A stretch of DNA of 64,000 nucleotides from Microcoleus sp. FACHB-831 (GCF_014695585.1 NZ_JACJON010000051.1:1-64000); one strand, 5' to 3'. Positions 7,695-17,464 are shown, counted from the stretch's first letter. The notes: generated by a model from the sequence alone, not told the origin. Made by a program: numbers and translations.

Positions 7695-9362
7695 TTATTT
7701 AGCGGGTTTAGCTGATTTAGCCGCACCAACCATCTTTTCAAAACTCAGGGCACCAACTGCCACAGTTACTATGACTATCCCAGCCCACTGTACGAACTGC
7801 AAAGAACTTTGAGGGCTTGGAGTAATCCAAAAGGCCAAAATCGCTGTTAGAGCAGGCCCGCTGGAAGCGACGATAGATGCACGGGCAGGCCCCATGTAGC
7901 GAACGCCCAAGTTATTTAGTAGATAGCCCGCGAGTGTCAACACACCCAATATAACGGCACCCAGGAGGAAACCAGGCCACTTGTCTTGCACCACCTGAAC
8001 GCCAAAACCTTCGGGTAATGGCAGCATCAAACTAAAGCTGGTCAATACAAAAATGGTGGAGAATTGAACCAAGCTGACGGGTACGGGGTGAAGCTTTTGG
8101 AAACCCAACTGCATAAAAATCAGGTATAAAGCAAAGGCTACACCCGACACTGCTGCCATAGAGACACCAACAACAGGATTAGTCGCCGCGGTAGGTGCTG
8201 CTGCCAGGATCTTAGGCAAAGAAACTAAAACAACACCCGTTATCACAGCCGCCATCACACCCCAGCGGAGTGCGGAGGGACGATCTTTGAACAGCAGCCA
8301 TGCCAAGGGAACTGTAATGATAGGGTACATAAACAGAATCGTCACAGCTACCCCAGGGCCAATTTGGGCGATCGCTATGTATATAAGTACCTGAGACAAA
8401 AAGAGGAAAAAGCCGCTCCCCACTACATTTAAAATTGCACGGGTGTCTTTTGACTTAAAAAACCTCCTTATGTCTTTCCACACAGGTGGATAGAGAAACA
8501 TCGCCAGAAGCGCCAATAACGGTAGGACAACTATCATCCGCAGCCATAAAATTAACAGCGAGTTGCCCAGAACCAGTTTGATGAATCCTCCCAACGGGAC
8601 AACACCAAAGATTTTGTTGGGGTAGCCAATGATCCCGACAATAACGTTATGTATTGACAAAGCCACTGTCGAAAGCAGGACTAGAATAAAACCCAACTGT
8701 GCTGGGGGGGCTTGCTTTTTTTCGGGTCGAGTTAGCGACGCGGAGGGCTTGTTTTGTGTTGGCTGCGTTACTGTTGTGGGCGCAGGCGTAGTCCCTCCGG
8801 CTTGGATTTGTTGACCCAGACGTTTGACCAAAGCCTCTAAAATCGCCTCCCCTTGCTGTTCCAGGCTGTGCATCCGGCTCAACTGCTGGGCAAGCGAACT
8901 TTGATAGCTGCTAAGGTCTTGTTGCAGCGTCTTGAAGGTCATCCTCATTGTCGAATCTAGCGAGGAGAGTAACTTTTGGGTATTTTCGTTGTACTCGTTC
9001 GCCTGCGAGGTAGATAAGCGATCGCCACCACCAGAGTTATTCAGATGCAGGTGCGATGTATCTGGCATCTGATTCATTTGCTGCATTAGTTGCTCTTGCA
9101 GCTGCGACGCCAAAACTTGAGCCATTTGCGCTGCTAGCTGTTGCTGTTGAGCAAGCTGCTGCTGACGCTGTTGCTGTAACCCGTCGATCTCCTGCTGCAA
9201 CCGCATTTTGTCAGCCTGAAGCCGATCTAGGTCTTGATTCAACTGGGCGATGAAATTTTGCCCCAGCTTTTCAATATCCTGAATCATTGCCCTTTGGATA
9301 GGCTCTGTTGACTGAGGAGTGCCGTTGCTAGGGTTGTCCGGTAGATTGTCCAGTTGACCCAT
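7695..9362 (-). CDS. EamA/DMT-family transporter with long Gln-rich coiled-coil N-terminus (paralogue 1)
   Basis: Residues 1-210 are hydrophilic, with a glutamine-rich coiled coil (about 25-90, e.g. LQQQRQQQLAQQQQLAAQ) and a Pro/Thr linker. From about 220 on there are ten hydrophobic helices in two EamA repeats, each with a drug/metabolite-exporter pattern such as PGVAVTILFMYPIITVPLAWLLF and GPARASIVASSGPALTAILAF. The normal family length is near 300, so the cytosolic domain is a large addition. A second gene with the same architecture lies at 9827-11041. Substrate unknown. Confidence 0.85.
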   Translation of the reverse strand: MGQLDNLPDNPSNGTPQSTEPIQRAMIQDIEKLGQNFIAQLNQDLDRLQADKMRLQQEIDGLQQQRQQQLAQQQQLAAQMAQVLASQLQEQLMQQMNQMPDTSHLHLNNSGGGDRLSTSQANEYNENTQKLLSSLDSTMRMTFKTLQQDLSSYQSSLAQQLSRMHSLEQQGEAILEALVKRLGQQIQAGGTTPAPTTVTQPTQNKPSASLTRPEKKQAPPAQLGFILVLLSTVALSIHNVIVGIIGYPNKIFGVVPLGGFIKLVLGNSLLILWLRMIVVLPLLALLAMFLYPPVWKDIRRFFKSKDTRAILNVVGSGFFLFLSQVLIYIAIAQIGPGVAVTILFMYPIITVPLAWLLFKDRPSALRWGVMAAVITGVVLVSLPKILAAAPTAATNPVVGVSMAAVSGVAFALYLIFMQLGFQKLHPVPVSLVQFSTIFVLTSFSLMLPLPEGFGVQVVQDKWPGFLLGAVILGVLTLAGYLLNNLGVRYMGPARASIVASSGPALTAILAFWITPSPQSSLQFVQWAGIVIVTVAVGALSFEKMVGAAKSAKPAK

Positions 9363-9826
9363 TTGCGTTTAACCTCTATATAAGGATTAACTAGAAAAGC
9401 GATTAGCGCTTAGTCATACAAAGAGTTAGCTGGGTACTAACTGCTGTTGTATTGGTATTTCCAGTATTTTGTCAAATTCAGCCCCCCATTGCATCGGCAG
9501 GAGTCTTAAAATAAATATCCTTTTTGGGCGGATAATGCAAATCCGGGGGAACACTTTAGGTAATTATCAGCTCTTCTTTAGCGACACACCCCGCGCTGAC
9601 AGCGGATGAAAGGGCGCGTTCGCCAAAAGAGCCAGTCACAAGTTTGTCATACAAAAGAAAAAAAACTTTGCCTTTCCAAGACTTTTGGCTCGTGACTGCC
9701 AACAAATTAAACCCGAACAGCTTACCTTGAAGTAACTTCAGTGCAGATTTCCCGCAAATGGGTGGAGGCTTTCGGCGCGTTAGCGGCTAACGCCTTCGCT
9801 ACGCTGCATTTGGTCGTTTGCAGAGG
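9363..9826. other. Intergenic gap between the two EamA paralogues
   Basis: No gene is visible in these 464 bases. The first 40 bases resemble the leader of the second paralogue (TTTGCGTTTAACC, then TATATAA and AGCGATTAG-like sequence), which suggests the duplication included the 5' untranslated region. Near 9777-9800 there is a small inverted motif GTTAGCGGCTAAC. Confidence 0.5.
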
Positions 9827-11041
9827 CTACGCCTGACGCTTCCTGTTTTCCAGGCTAATGCCAAGTACCCATAAAGTTACTAGCCCCACCCCAATCCATT
9901 GGTTGATCTGCAAGCTTTCCTGAATGAGCAGCAAAGCTAGGATAACTGTAAATGCAGGCCCGCTAGCTCCAATAACTGAGGCTAGGGTTGGGCCAAGCAG
10001 AAAAATACCCATGTTATTAAATAAATAGCCAAACAGGGTGGTTAGAGCCAAAACTACACCTGCACCCACTAGCTTAGGCCACATTCCCCCATCAATGTCG
10101 TATCCTACTACCAAAAGACCCAACCACGACAATACTAATATGGTACTGAAACTAATTACACTAACGGGGGCACCCTTAAGTTTACTGAGTTTTGTAAAAA
10201 TCAGATAAAGTGCAAAAGTCACCCCTGATGCAATAGCTGTCGCTGCTCCTAGCCCAATATTATTATTAGCCCCTGCTGACAAGTTGGGAATAGTTAGATA
10301 GCCTCCTATACATATCGTGACCATAGCCAAGATCAGAGTAGAGGTTGGCTGCTTTTCAAACAAGAGCCATTCTAACAAAATGGTAACTAGCGGATAGATA
10401 AAGAAAATGGTGGTGGCAACACCTGTAGGTATGTTGCCGAGGGCAATATATATAAAGAATTGAGACAGAAACAGACAAACGCCGCTAATAATGGCAAACC
10501 AGAGGCGGGGGCGTTCTTTGGGCTTTAGCAGTTGCTTGATATCACGCCAAGTATTGGGATAAACTAGCGGCGCTACCCCAAAAGCCATTATCGGTGCTGC
10601 CAGCGCTACACGTATAAATAAAATTAAAAGTGAGTTGCCGGGACTAGGAGAAATAAATCCTCCCAATTTGAACATACCAAAGATAGACTGTTCTTTCAAA
10701 ATTACCCTTGTGACAACGTTTTGTAACGACATCAGCAGCGAATAAAGTAAAACCAGTCCTACCCCTTTTATCAATTCATTTCCCAGTGGTGGCGTTACAG
10801 ATGCTACTGGAATTTGTGGTTGAACTTGTTGTTGACTGTTAGTTGGCCAATTATTTACTTGCTGGCGCTGGGCTTGTTGTTCAGTTTTGATCTGTTCAAT
10901 ATCTTGTTGAAGTTTTTCGATGACACTTTGCAAATTTTGCTGCTGGTTTTTAAGTTGACGAATCGCAGATTTGAGCAAAGTTTCTGTTGGTTTATCGGCT
11001 CCGTCGATTTCGCGATCTGGTTGATCTTGTAGTTGCCCCAT
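9827..11041 (-). CDS. EamA/DMT-family transporter with coiled-coil N-terminus (paralogue 2)
   Basis: This 404-residue protein has the same plan as the 555-residue neighbour: start MGQL, a shorter coiled coil (about 20-65, QLKNQQQNLQSVIEKLQQDI), then ten helices in two EamA repeats from about 85. Matching segments include PTGVATTIFFIYPLVTILLEWLLFEKQP and GPTLASVIGASGPAFTVILALLLIQE. Both genes read leftwards and are separated by 464 bases, so each probably has its own promoter. The pair looks like an old tandem duplication in which the coiled coil has diverged most in length. Confidence 0.85.
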   Translation of the reverse strand: MGQLQDQPDREIDGADKPTETLLKSAIRQLKNQQQNLQSVIEKLQQDIEQIKTEQQAQRQQVNNWPTNSQQQVQPQIPVASVTPPLGNELIKGVGLVLLYSLLMSLQNVVTRVILKEQSIFGMFKLGGFISPSPGNSLLILFIRVALAAPIMAFGVAPLVYPNTWRDIKQLLKPKERPRLWFAIISGVCLFLSQFFIYIALGNIPTGVATTIFFIYPLVTILLEWLLFEKQPTSTLILAMVTICIGGYLTIPNLSAGANNNIGLGAATAIASGVTFALYLIFTKLSKLKGAPVSVISFSTILVLSWLGLLVVGYDIDGGMWPKLVGAGVVLALTTLFGYLFNNMGIFLLGPTLASVIGASGPAFTVILALLLIQESLQINQWIGVGLVTLWVLGISLENRKRQA

Positions 11042-11198
11042 TTGCGTTTAACCTTATATAAAAAAAATTAGTGATTAGCTAATTGTACGCTTTACAAGGC
11101 AAATACTGTGGTGCTATTGTATGGGGATTTACACTATGTTAAATAAACAGCAATAGTGGGGGTAAATTGCTATGCAATATCTTGGAGCGATCGCATCG

Positions 11199-12485
11199 CT
11201 ATGCACTCAGCCATAGCCGACGAGCAACCATAAAGATTATTGCCCCAAGACCAGCAGATATGGGGATGGTAATTATCCAAGCAAGGGCGATTGTTTGTAG
11301 AGTTTGAAAGCGAACTGACTTCCAGTTTTGAATAAGTCCAATCCCGACGACAGCACCTACTAAGGCGTGGGAAGTGGAGACGGGTAAGCCGAACCGAGAG
11401 GCGAGCAGGATGGTGGTGGCGGTGGCTATTTCGGCGCAGAATCCACTGCTGGGCTGGAGGGGAATTATTCCTTCTCCAATCGTAGCGATGACTTTTTTAC
11501 CCCAAACGGCTAAACCTGCGACAATACCAGCGCCGCCAACCAGGAGAATCCAGATGGGAATAGTGAAGCCAGCGGTGGGAACGGAACCTGTGCGATCGAT
11601 GTATGAAATTGCCGCTAGGGGCGCGATCGCATTTCCCACATCGTTGGAACCGTGAGCAAAGGCGACAAAACACGCACTCAAGAGCTGAAACCGCGCTAAA
11701 TGCCGTTCAATAGGATTTTGGATTTTGGATTTTGGATTTTGGATTGAGGATTTGTCCTCTTCTTTCAAATCCCCAGTGCCTAATTCTCGCCAACTGAACC
11801 AGGTGAGGGAGCATGTGGCGATCGCGCCTATAGCCAGGGGGATGTCGTGAGGGGGGAGGCTAATGCCGAATTTGTCTGCAAGCAGAATATCTATTGGTTG
11901 GCTTACTGCTGGTAGCACAATTACGCCAAAGATGCCCAGCAGCGTTGCACTCAGCCAGGGAATCCACTCGCGCAACTGGAATAGAGGATCGGGTGGATCG
12001 AGAATCCAACGCTTGACGACACTGTAGAACAAAGCAGCGATCGCTCCACTAACGACGGGTGTTAATATCCACGCAAGGGAGATCGTGCCTAAGCTAGACC
12101 AGTTAACAGCACCGACACCAGCAGCGATCGCGCTAAAACCCGCGATCGCGCCTACTACAGCATGGGAAGAAGATACTGGCAAGCCGCGACTGGTGGCAAT
12201 TTGCAGCCAGATGCCGCAGCCTATGAGAACGGATACCATGCCGATTAGTAACACTTGTGGCTGCGATGCGAACAGCGTCGGATTAACAATTTCCGTCGCC
12301 AGCGTTGAGGATACAGCACGCCCAAACAGCACGGCGCCTAAGAATTCCAAGATACCAGCAATAAATAGAGCTTGCCGTAGGGTGACAGCCTTAGACCCCA
12401 CAGACGTGCCCATTGCGTTGGCAACATCGTTTGCTCCTAGATTCCAAGCAACGTAGAAGGCTAGAAGGGCGACTAGAAAAATCAT
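11199..12485 (-). CDS. Inorganic phosphate transporter, PiT family
   Basis: The 428-residue membrane protein has both halves of the PiT signature, GANDVANAMGTSVGSKA near residue 18 and AHGSNDVGNAIAPLAAI in the second half, with about ten hydrophobic helices. PiT proteins import phosphate as a metal-phosphate complex driven by protons. A cytosolic loop (residues about 247-262) contains SSIQNPKSKIQNP, encoded by a tandem GGATTTT repeat at 11713-11746; this looks like an intergenic-type repeat that has expanded inside the gene without breaking the frame. Confidence 0.92.
   Translation of the reverse strand: MIFLVALLAFYVAWNLGANDVANAMGTSVGSKAVTLRQALFIAGILEFLGAVLFGRAVSSTLATEIVNPTLFASQPQVLLIGMVSVLIGCGIWLQIATSRGLPVSSSHAVVGAIAGFSAIAAGVGAVNWSSLGTISLAWILTPVVSGAIAALFYSVVKRWILDPPDPLFQLREWIPWLSATLLGIFGVIVLPAVSQPIDILLADKFGISLPPHDIPLAIGAIATCSLTWFSWRELGTGDLKEEDKSSIQNPKSKIQNPIERHLARFQLLSACFVAFAHGSNDVGNAIAPLAAISYIDRTGSVPTAGFTIPIWILLVGGAGIVAGLAVWGKKVIATIGEGIIPLQPSSGFCAEIATATTILLASRFGLPVSTSHALVGAVVGIGLIQNWKSVRFQTLQTIALAWIITIPISAGLGAIIFMVARRLWLSA
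11713..11746. repeat. GGATTTT heptamer repeat inside the PiT gene
   Basis: Four tandem units of GGATTTT followed by GGATTGAGGATTTG sit in frame within the phosphate transporter gene. On the coding strand they read as Gln-Asn-Pro/Lys-Ser-Lys-Ile units in the central loop. Similar units are normally intergenic, for example near 35832. Confidence 0.85.
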
Positions 12486-12738
12486 GTCCTACTAAATACC
12501 GATACGGCTAGTTTATCCAGTGAGATATACCACCTGACCAAGGTAAATTTCATCTTCCAGATGGTAAGTAGTCTTTGAAATAACAGATTTTGGTAGTCGA
12601 AAGATGTAGTTTAATTAGTTATCAATTCGGATAGTGGTACAAAGCGCTGTATGAGTAAGTGTGAGATAAACTACTATTGAGTTATTGGGAAAAATTTATT
12701 TCTCAATAGCAATGGTGTGAGTTGTGTGAGACGAATTT

Positions 12739-14076
12739 ATGCGTTTTCCAAGCCTTGCCGTTTGTACTTTAACTGCTCTAGTGGCTGGAGGGCTGACAGC
12801 CGGAGCAACCGAGACTCCGAGTTTTGAAGGTTCCCCCCAGGAAACCTACAAGAATAACTTGAGTGTTGCCAGTGCTAATGTAACGGATAGCACGAGTGCA
12901 GCGATCGCCGCACCAGAAATGGTGCAAGAACTATCAAGCGATCGCCTAGCGCAGGCCCAGCCTGCCCTGGTAGCTCAAAATGCCCCAGCACAGGCGGCGC
13001 CAGAAGCGATCGCCCAGCCAAACATTAAAGCACTCCCCGCAGATAATGCGATCGCGGAGTTATCGACTAACGCTGCCAAACAGCCAGCATTAGATATATC
13101 AGCCAATAAAAATTCCGAACTATTTTCCCCCAACATCGCGAAAGCTGAAGCCGATGGGAAAACCGAACCCGGTGCATACATAACCAAGGCTGATGCACTT
13201 CGCCCCGATGAGTCTGCCGCAGCCTCATCCAAGTCACAGGCTAGCCAGACGGTTGCAGATGCGACACCCGTAGCTGCTACTCCTTGTACTTCGCAAAAAG
13301 TTACCAACCCCCAGTCTGCAAGTTTTCAACTAGCTCAAGCCGAGACAACAGGTACGAACAACTGTCCTCGTCCGCAGCGCATTACGCCACTGACACTGCC
13401 ACAAGTAGTGGATGAATTTGGAGCTTCGCCAGCTCTGAGCATCGCTATCCCAGTTGGATTTGGTGCCGATAACAACACCATCTTTGCAGGTGGCGAATAT
13501 CAAGCCAGCGTGCGAGAAGATGACGGTTCTGTAGGATCTGCCGGGATAGGAATTGGCTTGGGCGATGCTGCTAAAGCAGTGGGTCTAGAGCTATCTTATG
13601 CCTTGGATACTGACGACAGGTTCGAGGATGGTGGCTTTAATGCCAAACTGCACCGTCGGTTTGCAGGAGATTTGGGAGTAGCATTGGGCTGGAACGGTTT
13701 TGCAAATACTGGTCGCAACGACTTTGAACACTCTAAATATGGAGTTATTACCAAAGTATTCAGAACGCGGCCATCTATTAATGAAGCTTTAAGCCGCGTT
13801 GCTGTTACTGTTGGTGTCGGTGATGGACAGTTCCGGTCAAATGGTGCTGTGCGTCGCGGTGAAAACAATATCAACGCTTTTGGTAATGTGGCCCTCCGGA
13901 TTGTCCGACCTGTGAGTTTTATTGCAGAGTGGACGGGACAGGATCTGGGATTGGGTCTTTCCATTGCACCCTTCAAAAATTTCCCCTTTGTGATTACTCC
14001 AGCGGTGCGCGACGTTGCTGGTGCAGGTGACGGTGCGCGATTTGTACTAGGCGTTGGTACGGCATTGAGGTTTTAA
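12739..14076 (+). CDS. Secreted protein with probable outer-membrane beta-barrel domain
   Basis: A signal peptide (about 1-25, ending AGATETP) is followed by a long low-complexity Ala/Gln/Ser region (about 30-215) rich in codons contributed by HIP1 octamers. From about 220 on the sequence is a series of short alternating amphipathic stretches (LSIAIPVGFGADNNTIFAGGEYQ, VGLELSYALDTDD, LGVALGWNGF, VALRIVRPVSFIAEW) that ends in ALRF, the terminal aromatic residue typical of Gram-negative barrel proteins. I do not recognise a named family. It is the first gene of a three-gene cluster of exported proteins; the next starts 19 bases after its stop. Confidence 0.7.
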   Translation: MRFPSLAVCTLTALVAGGLTAGATETPSFEGSPQETYKNNLSVASANVTDSTSAAIAAPEMVQELSSDRLAQAQPALVAQNAPAQAAPEAIAQPNIKALPADNAIAELSTNAAKQPALDISANKNSELFSPNIAKAEADGKTEPGAYITKADALRPDESAAASSKSQASQTVADATPVAATPCTSQKVTNPQSASFQLAQAETTGTNNCPRPQRITPLTLPQVVDEFGASPALSIAIPVGFGADNNTIFAGGEYQASVREDDGSVGSAGIGIGLGDAAKAVGLELSYALDTDDRFEDGGFNAKLHRRFAGDLGVALGWNGFANTGRNDFEHSKYGVITKVFRTRPSINEALSRVAVTVGVGDGQFRSNGAVRRGENNINAFGNVALRIVRPVSFIAEWTGQDLGLGLSIAPFKNFPFVITPAVRDVAGAGDGARFVLGVGTALRF

Positions 14077-14094
14077 CTAGAAGGAGTAGAGGAA

Positions 14095-14511
14095 ATGCAA
14101 ACAATTAAATCTCTGGGTTGGGTTGTTGGTGTATCGATTGTTGCGCTGGGAAATGTTGCACCTGCTAGTGCTGGGCATCACCGCAGCTATTCGGACATCA
14201 CGGGAACGAATATTTGGAATAATACAGCACCCGTATTTGAGGGTGGCGCAAGACTAGATCCTGCGCTAGTTGGGAATGTTACGCGGCTGAATCAAGACGC
14301 GGAAACAGCGTTTCGAGAATGCGATGCTGCGATCGCGCAAGCAGCGCCAGCTACCACCGAGAGGCGCTATAGCCGACAGCCTCAAACAACAGCCGCAGTT
14401 CCCGAGGCGTGCCGTCGGCTAGAAACGTTAAGGACCGAAGTAGAGACCTTGAGAGCTACTTTGCAGCGAGAAGACATATCAAGAGCGAATCCGTTTTTTG
14501 GGACTTGGTAG
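14095..14511 (+). CDS. Small secreted protein of unknown function (138 aa)
   Basis: A typical signal peptide (1-26, cleavage after ASA in VAPASAGHH) precedes a 110-residue mature protein. The second half is helical and charged (RLNQDAETAFRECDAAIAQ, then RRLETLRTEVETLRATLQRED), with two cysteines that may form a disulphide. AGAAGGAG lies just upstream of the ATG. It is 19 bases from the barrel gene and 33 from the next, so it is almost certainly co-transcribed. No family recognised. Confidence 0.75.
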   Translation: MQTIKSLGWVVGVSIVALGNVAPASAGHHRSYSDITGTNIWNNTAPVFEGGARLDPALVGNVTRLNQDAETAFRECDAAIAQAAPATTERRYSRQPQTTAAVPEACRRLETLRTEVETLRATLQREDISRANPFFGTW

Positions 14512-14543
14512 AGTAACGCGATAGTGAGGAGGAGCGATAAAAG

Positions 14544-15188
14544 ATGAGGCAAATGAAGAAAAGCCGCAAATGTGTTGCTGGGGTTAAGTTGATCGCAGGA
14601 GCGATCGCTTTTGGCGCTGTCGGTTTTTTGGCAACGCCAGTTAAAGCTCAAGACTCGTTTGGAAATCAGGTTGTTCAGTTCCCCGCCGATACGACAGTTG
14701 AATTTGAATTCAAAGAGTCGCACGGAGCTTATCAGTCAACCCTTGGTATCGTCAACTTAGATACTAACGAAGAAACAGTACTGTTCCGGGAAACCAAACC
14801 TTATGATACTTTCGGGACAGGACAAAATGAGCCTCCTGCTCCCGGTCAGAACAACATCGGTACCTCAAGAGATTTCGTGGGGACTGTTGACGGAGGAGCA
14901 GTAGCAAATCGGCTGGCTGAGTACAGATTTCGGGCTAATACCAGGTATGCTTTCTTTCTGGAATCTGTTAGTCCCACTGGCCAGACCAGACGCAGCGTAA
15001 GGTCTACAAGTAACTTAGCAGCAGCTTTTGATGGTGCTTTGGATGCGGGGACGCGCGGTGAAATTACTGGTGTCCGCGTTGCTTGGGATGATGATGGATT
15101 GCCGCGTCCTGGAAAAGACAGCGACTTCGATGATTTTGTTGTCGAAGCTGGAGGGTACGCACCCGCTGCCTGTCCGCCAGTCAGATAA
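14544..15188 (+). CDS. Secreted protein with DUF4114-like acidic C-terminus
   Basis: The 214-residue product has a signal peptide ending in VKA-QDS (about 36). The mature part is beta-rich, with AYFLxS-type strands, and near the C-terminus has AWDDDGLPRPGKDSDFDDFVVE, which resembles the calcium-binding-like WED...GGDRDYNDVVF motif of DUF4114 proteins found in cyanobacterial surface proteins; this match is by eye only. It is the last gene of the secreted cluster and a strong stem-loop follows at 15218. Confidence 0.7.
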   Translation: MRQMKKSRKCVAGVKLIAGAIAFGAVGFLATPVKAQDSFGNQVVQFPADTTVEFEFKESHGAYQSTLGIVNLDTNEETVLFRETKPYDTFGTGQNEPPAPGQNNIGTSRDFVGTVDGGAVANRLAEYRFRANTRYAFFLESVSPTGQTRRSVRSTSNLAAAFDGALDAGTRGEITGVRVAWDDDGLPRPGKDSDFDDFVVEAGGYAPAACPPVR

Positions 15189-15217
15189 TAGCAATTCCCT
15201 ATTTTGATTTCCCCCAG

Positions 15218-15236
15218 CCCCCCTTTTTAAGGGGGG
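15218..15236 (+). terminator. Intrinsic terminator after the secreted-protein cluster
   Basis: CCCCCCTT at 15218-15225 pairs with AAGGGGGG at 15229-15236, followed by TTAATTTTTG. This C-run/G-run hairpin is also a common dispersed element in cyanobacteria. Confidence 0.65.
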
Positions 15237-15444
15237 TTAATTTTTGTTTTTATTTATGAATTACGCAAGAGGAACAGGAGCGCGATCGCTCTATAAGTTG
15301 CTAATTAATAAATCAATAATATTGAGGTATTTATAAGGGCGATCGCATCCTCTATTTGCTGTTGAAATAAAGTGCGATCGCCTCTTATAAAAAACTCTGC
15401 TTTCGATACTAACGAGGGGTGTTTAATCCCAGGACTGCTACAAC

Positions 15445-16641
15445 TTAAATACCGCTACTGGGAATAACTCTCCCGCAAGGATATGTCGCTACAGGTTGTT
15501 CAGAAGCAATGTCTGCTACAGCTGCCGGAATTTCCTCAACTGGCTGAGTTTTAGCTGCCAAATAGTCTGTCCGCAATTTTTCCAGCATATCTTCCCGTTT
15601 GTCATACAACCGCTTTAACGGACGAGGTTGGCACTGGTTCATCACATAGGCGGTGATGATGGGAACTCCTATCGTGCTGTCGGTATAACAAACAATCGTG
15701 CTGGGTAACTCTTCCGGGTCAATCTTCCCCCAACTCACAGCTTCACTTGGGGTTGCACCAGATAAACCACCCGTATCCGGACGCGCATCTGTAATCTGCA
15801 CGAAATAATCGTGTCCGCGCTCCTCTAAACCTAACACTTCATGCAGTTGCGGCTGGGTTTGCAACAGGAAGTTCTTGGGACTGCCACCGCCGATAATGAT
15901 AGCAGCGCTTTTCCCTTCTAAGTCCGGGTTGCCAGTATCGCGGGCTGAGTATGCGATCGCTGCTGTCTCGTTCACATCTATCGATGGATCTATCACCAGC
16001 TTTGAACCTTCCAACGCCAAAGCCGCTACGTTCATCCCAATTGAACTATCCCCAGGCGAAGACGTATAAATAGGAACTCCGCATTCATAAGCTGTAGCTA
16101 GCAAACAAGAATGCTCCACCCCTATCTGCTTTTCCACTTCCCGCACGTACTTACCCAGCAGGTAGTGAAACTCCGCAGTACCCATCCGCTTCTGAAAAGG
16201 TTCTGCTTGCAGAATTTTGCGAATAAAAGCATCGGTTTGCAACAGCACGTCATAGCCAAACACAATGTCGTAAATGCGAATTGTGCCTTCCTGACGCAAC
16301 TTGACATCATCCACAAACGGATTGCCCGCGTAGAGATCGAAACCTAACCCAAAATGCATATCGTGGTATAGATTAGCGCCCGTGCTGATTGCCCAGTCAA
16401 TAAAGCCATTGCGAATCAGGGGAGCCAAAAGCCCCACGCCGAACCCAGCAGGAGTCATTGCACCTGATAGGCTAACTCCTACTGTTACGCCTTCTTGGAA
16501 CACTTCCCGACTGAGCAGGTGGCAAATTTCCCGCAGACGAGCCGAATTGTAGGCGCTGAAATAACCATCAACTAGATCCACCACGTTAAGTGCTGATGGC
16601 ATGGGGGCGGGTGCGATTTTGTTACCCAGTTGCTTTGACAT
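15445..16641 (-). CDS. Deoxyhypusine synthase family protein
   Basis: The 398-residue product (ATG at 16641; the open frame extends 29 codons further, overlapping the macrodomain gene, but that part reads as non-conserved) has the DHS fold: [13 protein letters not shown], an NAD-binding [12 protein letters not shown] region preceded by IIIGGG, and SEAVSWGKI with the lysine that carries the butylimine intermediate in eukaryotic DHS. Bacteria have no eIF5A, so the enzyme probably makes or modifies a polyamine, as known for bacterial DHS-like homospermidine-type enzymes. It lies just downstream of a macrodomain gene. Confidence 0.88.
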   Translation of the reverse strand: MSKQLGNKIAPAPMPSALNVVDLVDGYFSAYNSARLREICHLLSREVFQEGVTVGVSLSGAMTPAGFGVGLLAPLIRNGFIDWAISTGANLYHDMHFGLGFDLYAGNPFVDDVKLRQEGTIRIYDIVFGYDVLLQTDAFIRKILQAEPFQKRMGTAEFHYLLGKYVREVEKQIGVEHSCLLATAYECGVPIYTSSPGDSSIGMNVAALALEGSKLVIDPSIDVNETAAIAYSARDTGNPDLEGKSAAIIIGGGSPKNFLLQTQPQLHEVLGLEERGHDYFVQITDARPDTGGLSGATPSEAVSWGKIDPEELPSTIVCYTDSTIGVPIITAYVMNQCQPRPLKRLYDKREDMLEKLRTDYLAAKTQPVEEIPAAVADIASEQPVATYPCGRVIPSSGI

Positions 16642-16645
16642 TTTT

Positions 16646-17170
16646 TCACTCACAAACGATTTCTTTGATAGCAGCAACATAAGAATTGTAGGCGCTATCT
16701 CCGAAGCAAACAAAAATAACTTGCTCAACTGAGTTATTGCGCTGGAAAAACTTGTTGACCTCTGTTAAAGCAATTTTTGCGGCGCGGATCTGCGGGAATC
16801 GGTATCTGCCAGTGCTGATGGCTGGGAAGGCGATGGTGCGAATTTCGTATTGGGCGGCTAAGGCTAGGCTGTTGCGATAACAATTGGCTAGCAACTCATC
16901 TTCTCTGTTCCCACCACCCTGCCAAACTGGTCCAACTGTGTGAATTACCCAATCTGCGGCAAGATTGTATCCCTGAGTAATCTTGGCCTCACCAATGGCG
17001 CAGCCATTGAGTTGGCGACATTCTGCCACCAAATCTGGCCCAGCGGCGCGGTGAATTGCCCCATCCACACCGCCGCCACCCAAAAGAGAGCTATTTGCTG
17101 CGTTGACAATAGCATCTACCTTTGTAAGGGTTATATTGCCTTGAATGACTGCTATTCTACTTAGTAGCAT
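16646..17170 (-). CDS. Macrodomain protein (O-acetyl-ADP-ribose deacetylase type)
   Basis: The ~174-residue protein from the ATG at 17170 is a single macrodomain of the MacroD/YmdB class. Diagnostic segments are [27 protein letters not shown], with the Asn and the Gly-rich loop that grip ADP-ribose, and [13 protein letters not shown]. Such enzymes remove mono-ADP-ribose from proteins or hydrolyse O-acetyl-ADP-ribose. It ends four bases before the DHS-like gene's preferred start, so the pair is likely one operon; both families use NAD-derived chemistry. Confidence 0.92.
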   Translation of the reverse strand: MLLSRIAVIQGNITLTKVDAIVNAANSSLLGGGGVDGAIHRAAGPDLVAECRQLNGCAIGEAKITQGYNLAADWVIHTVGPVWQGGGNREDELLANCYRNSLALAAQYEIRTIAFPAISTGRYRFPQIRAAKIALTEVNKFFQRNNSVEQVIFVCFGDSAYNSYVAAIKEIVCE

Positions 17171-17464
17171 GGTAAGTATTAGTGAAAACTTCACCTCGCT
17201 GGATTCGCATTTTATCTCGCTTCGTTGAGAACCGACGAATAGTTTCTAAGTTTTGTAAATGAGCGATGTAATAAGAGTCGATATTTGTGCAAAACCACAT
17301 CTATCGCGAGCTGTATTTTATAGCTATTTGCCATTAGCATAGTAATTTCCCTACTTTGGCTGTGCGATCGCCATAATAGGGTTAATATAAAATTTTTGTA
17401 AACTGTAAAAAGGCCACCATCACGGCTTTAGTCGCAAGATGGATTAAGTCTCAATCAAGGCACT

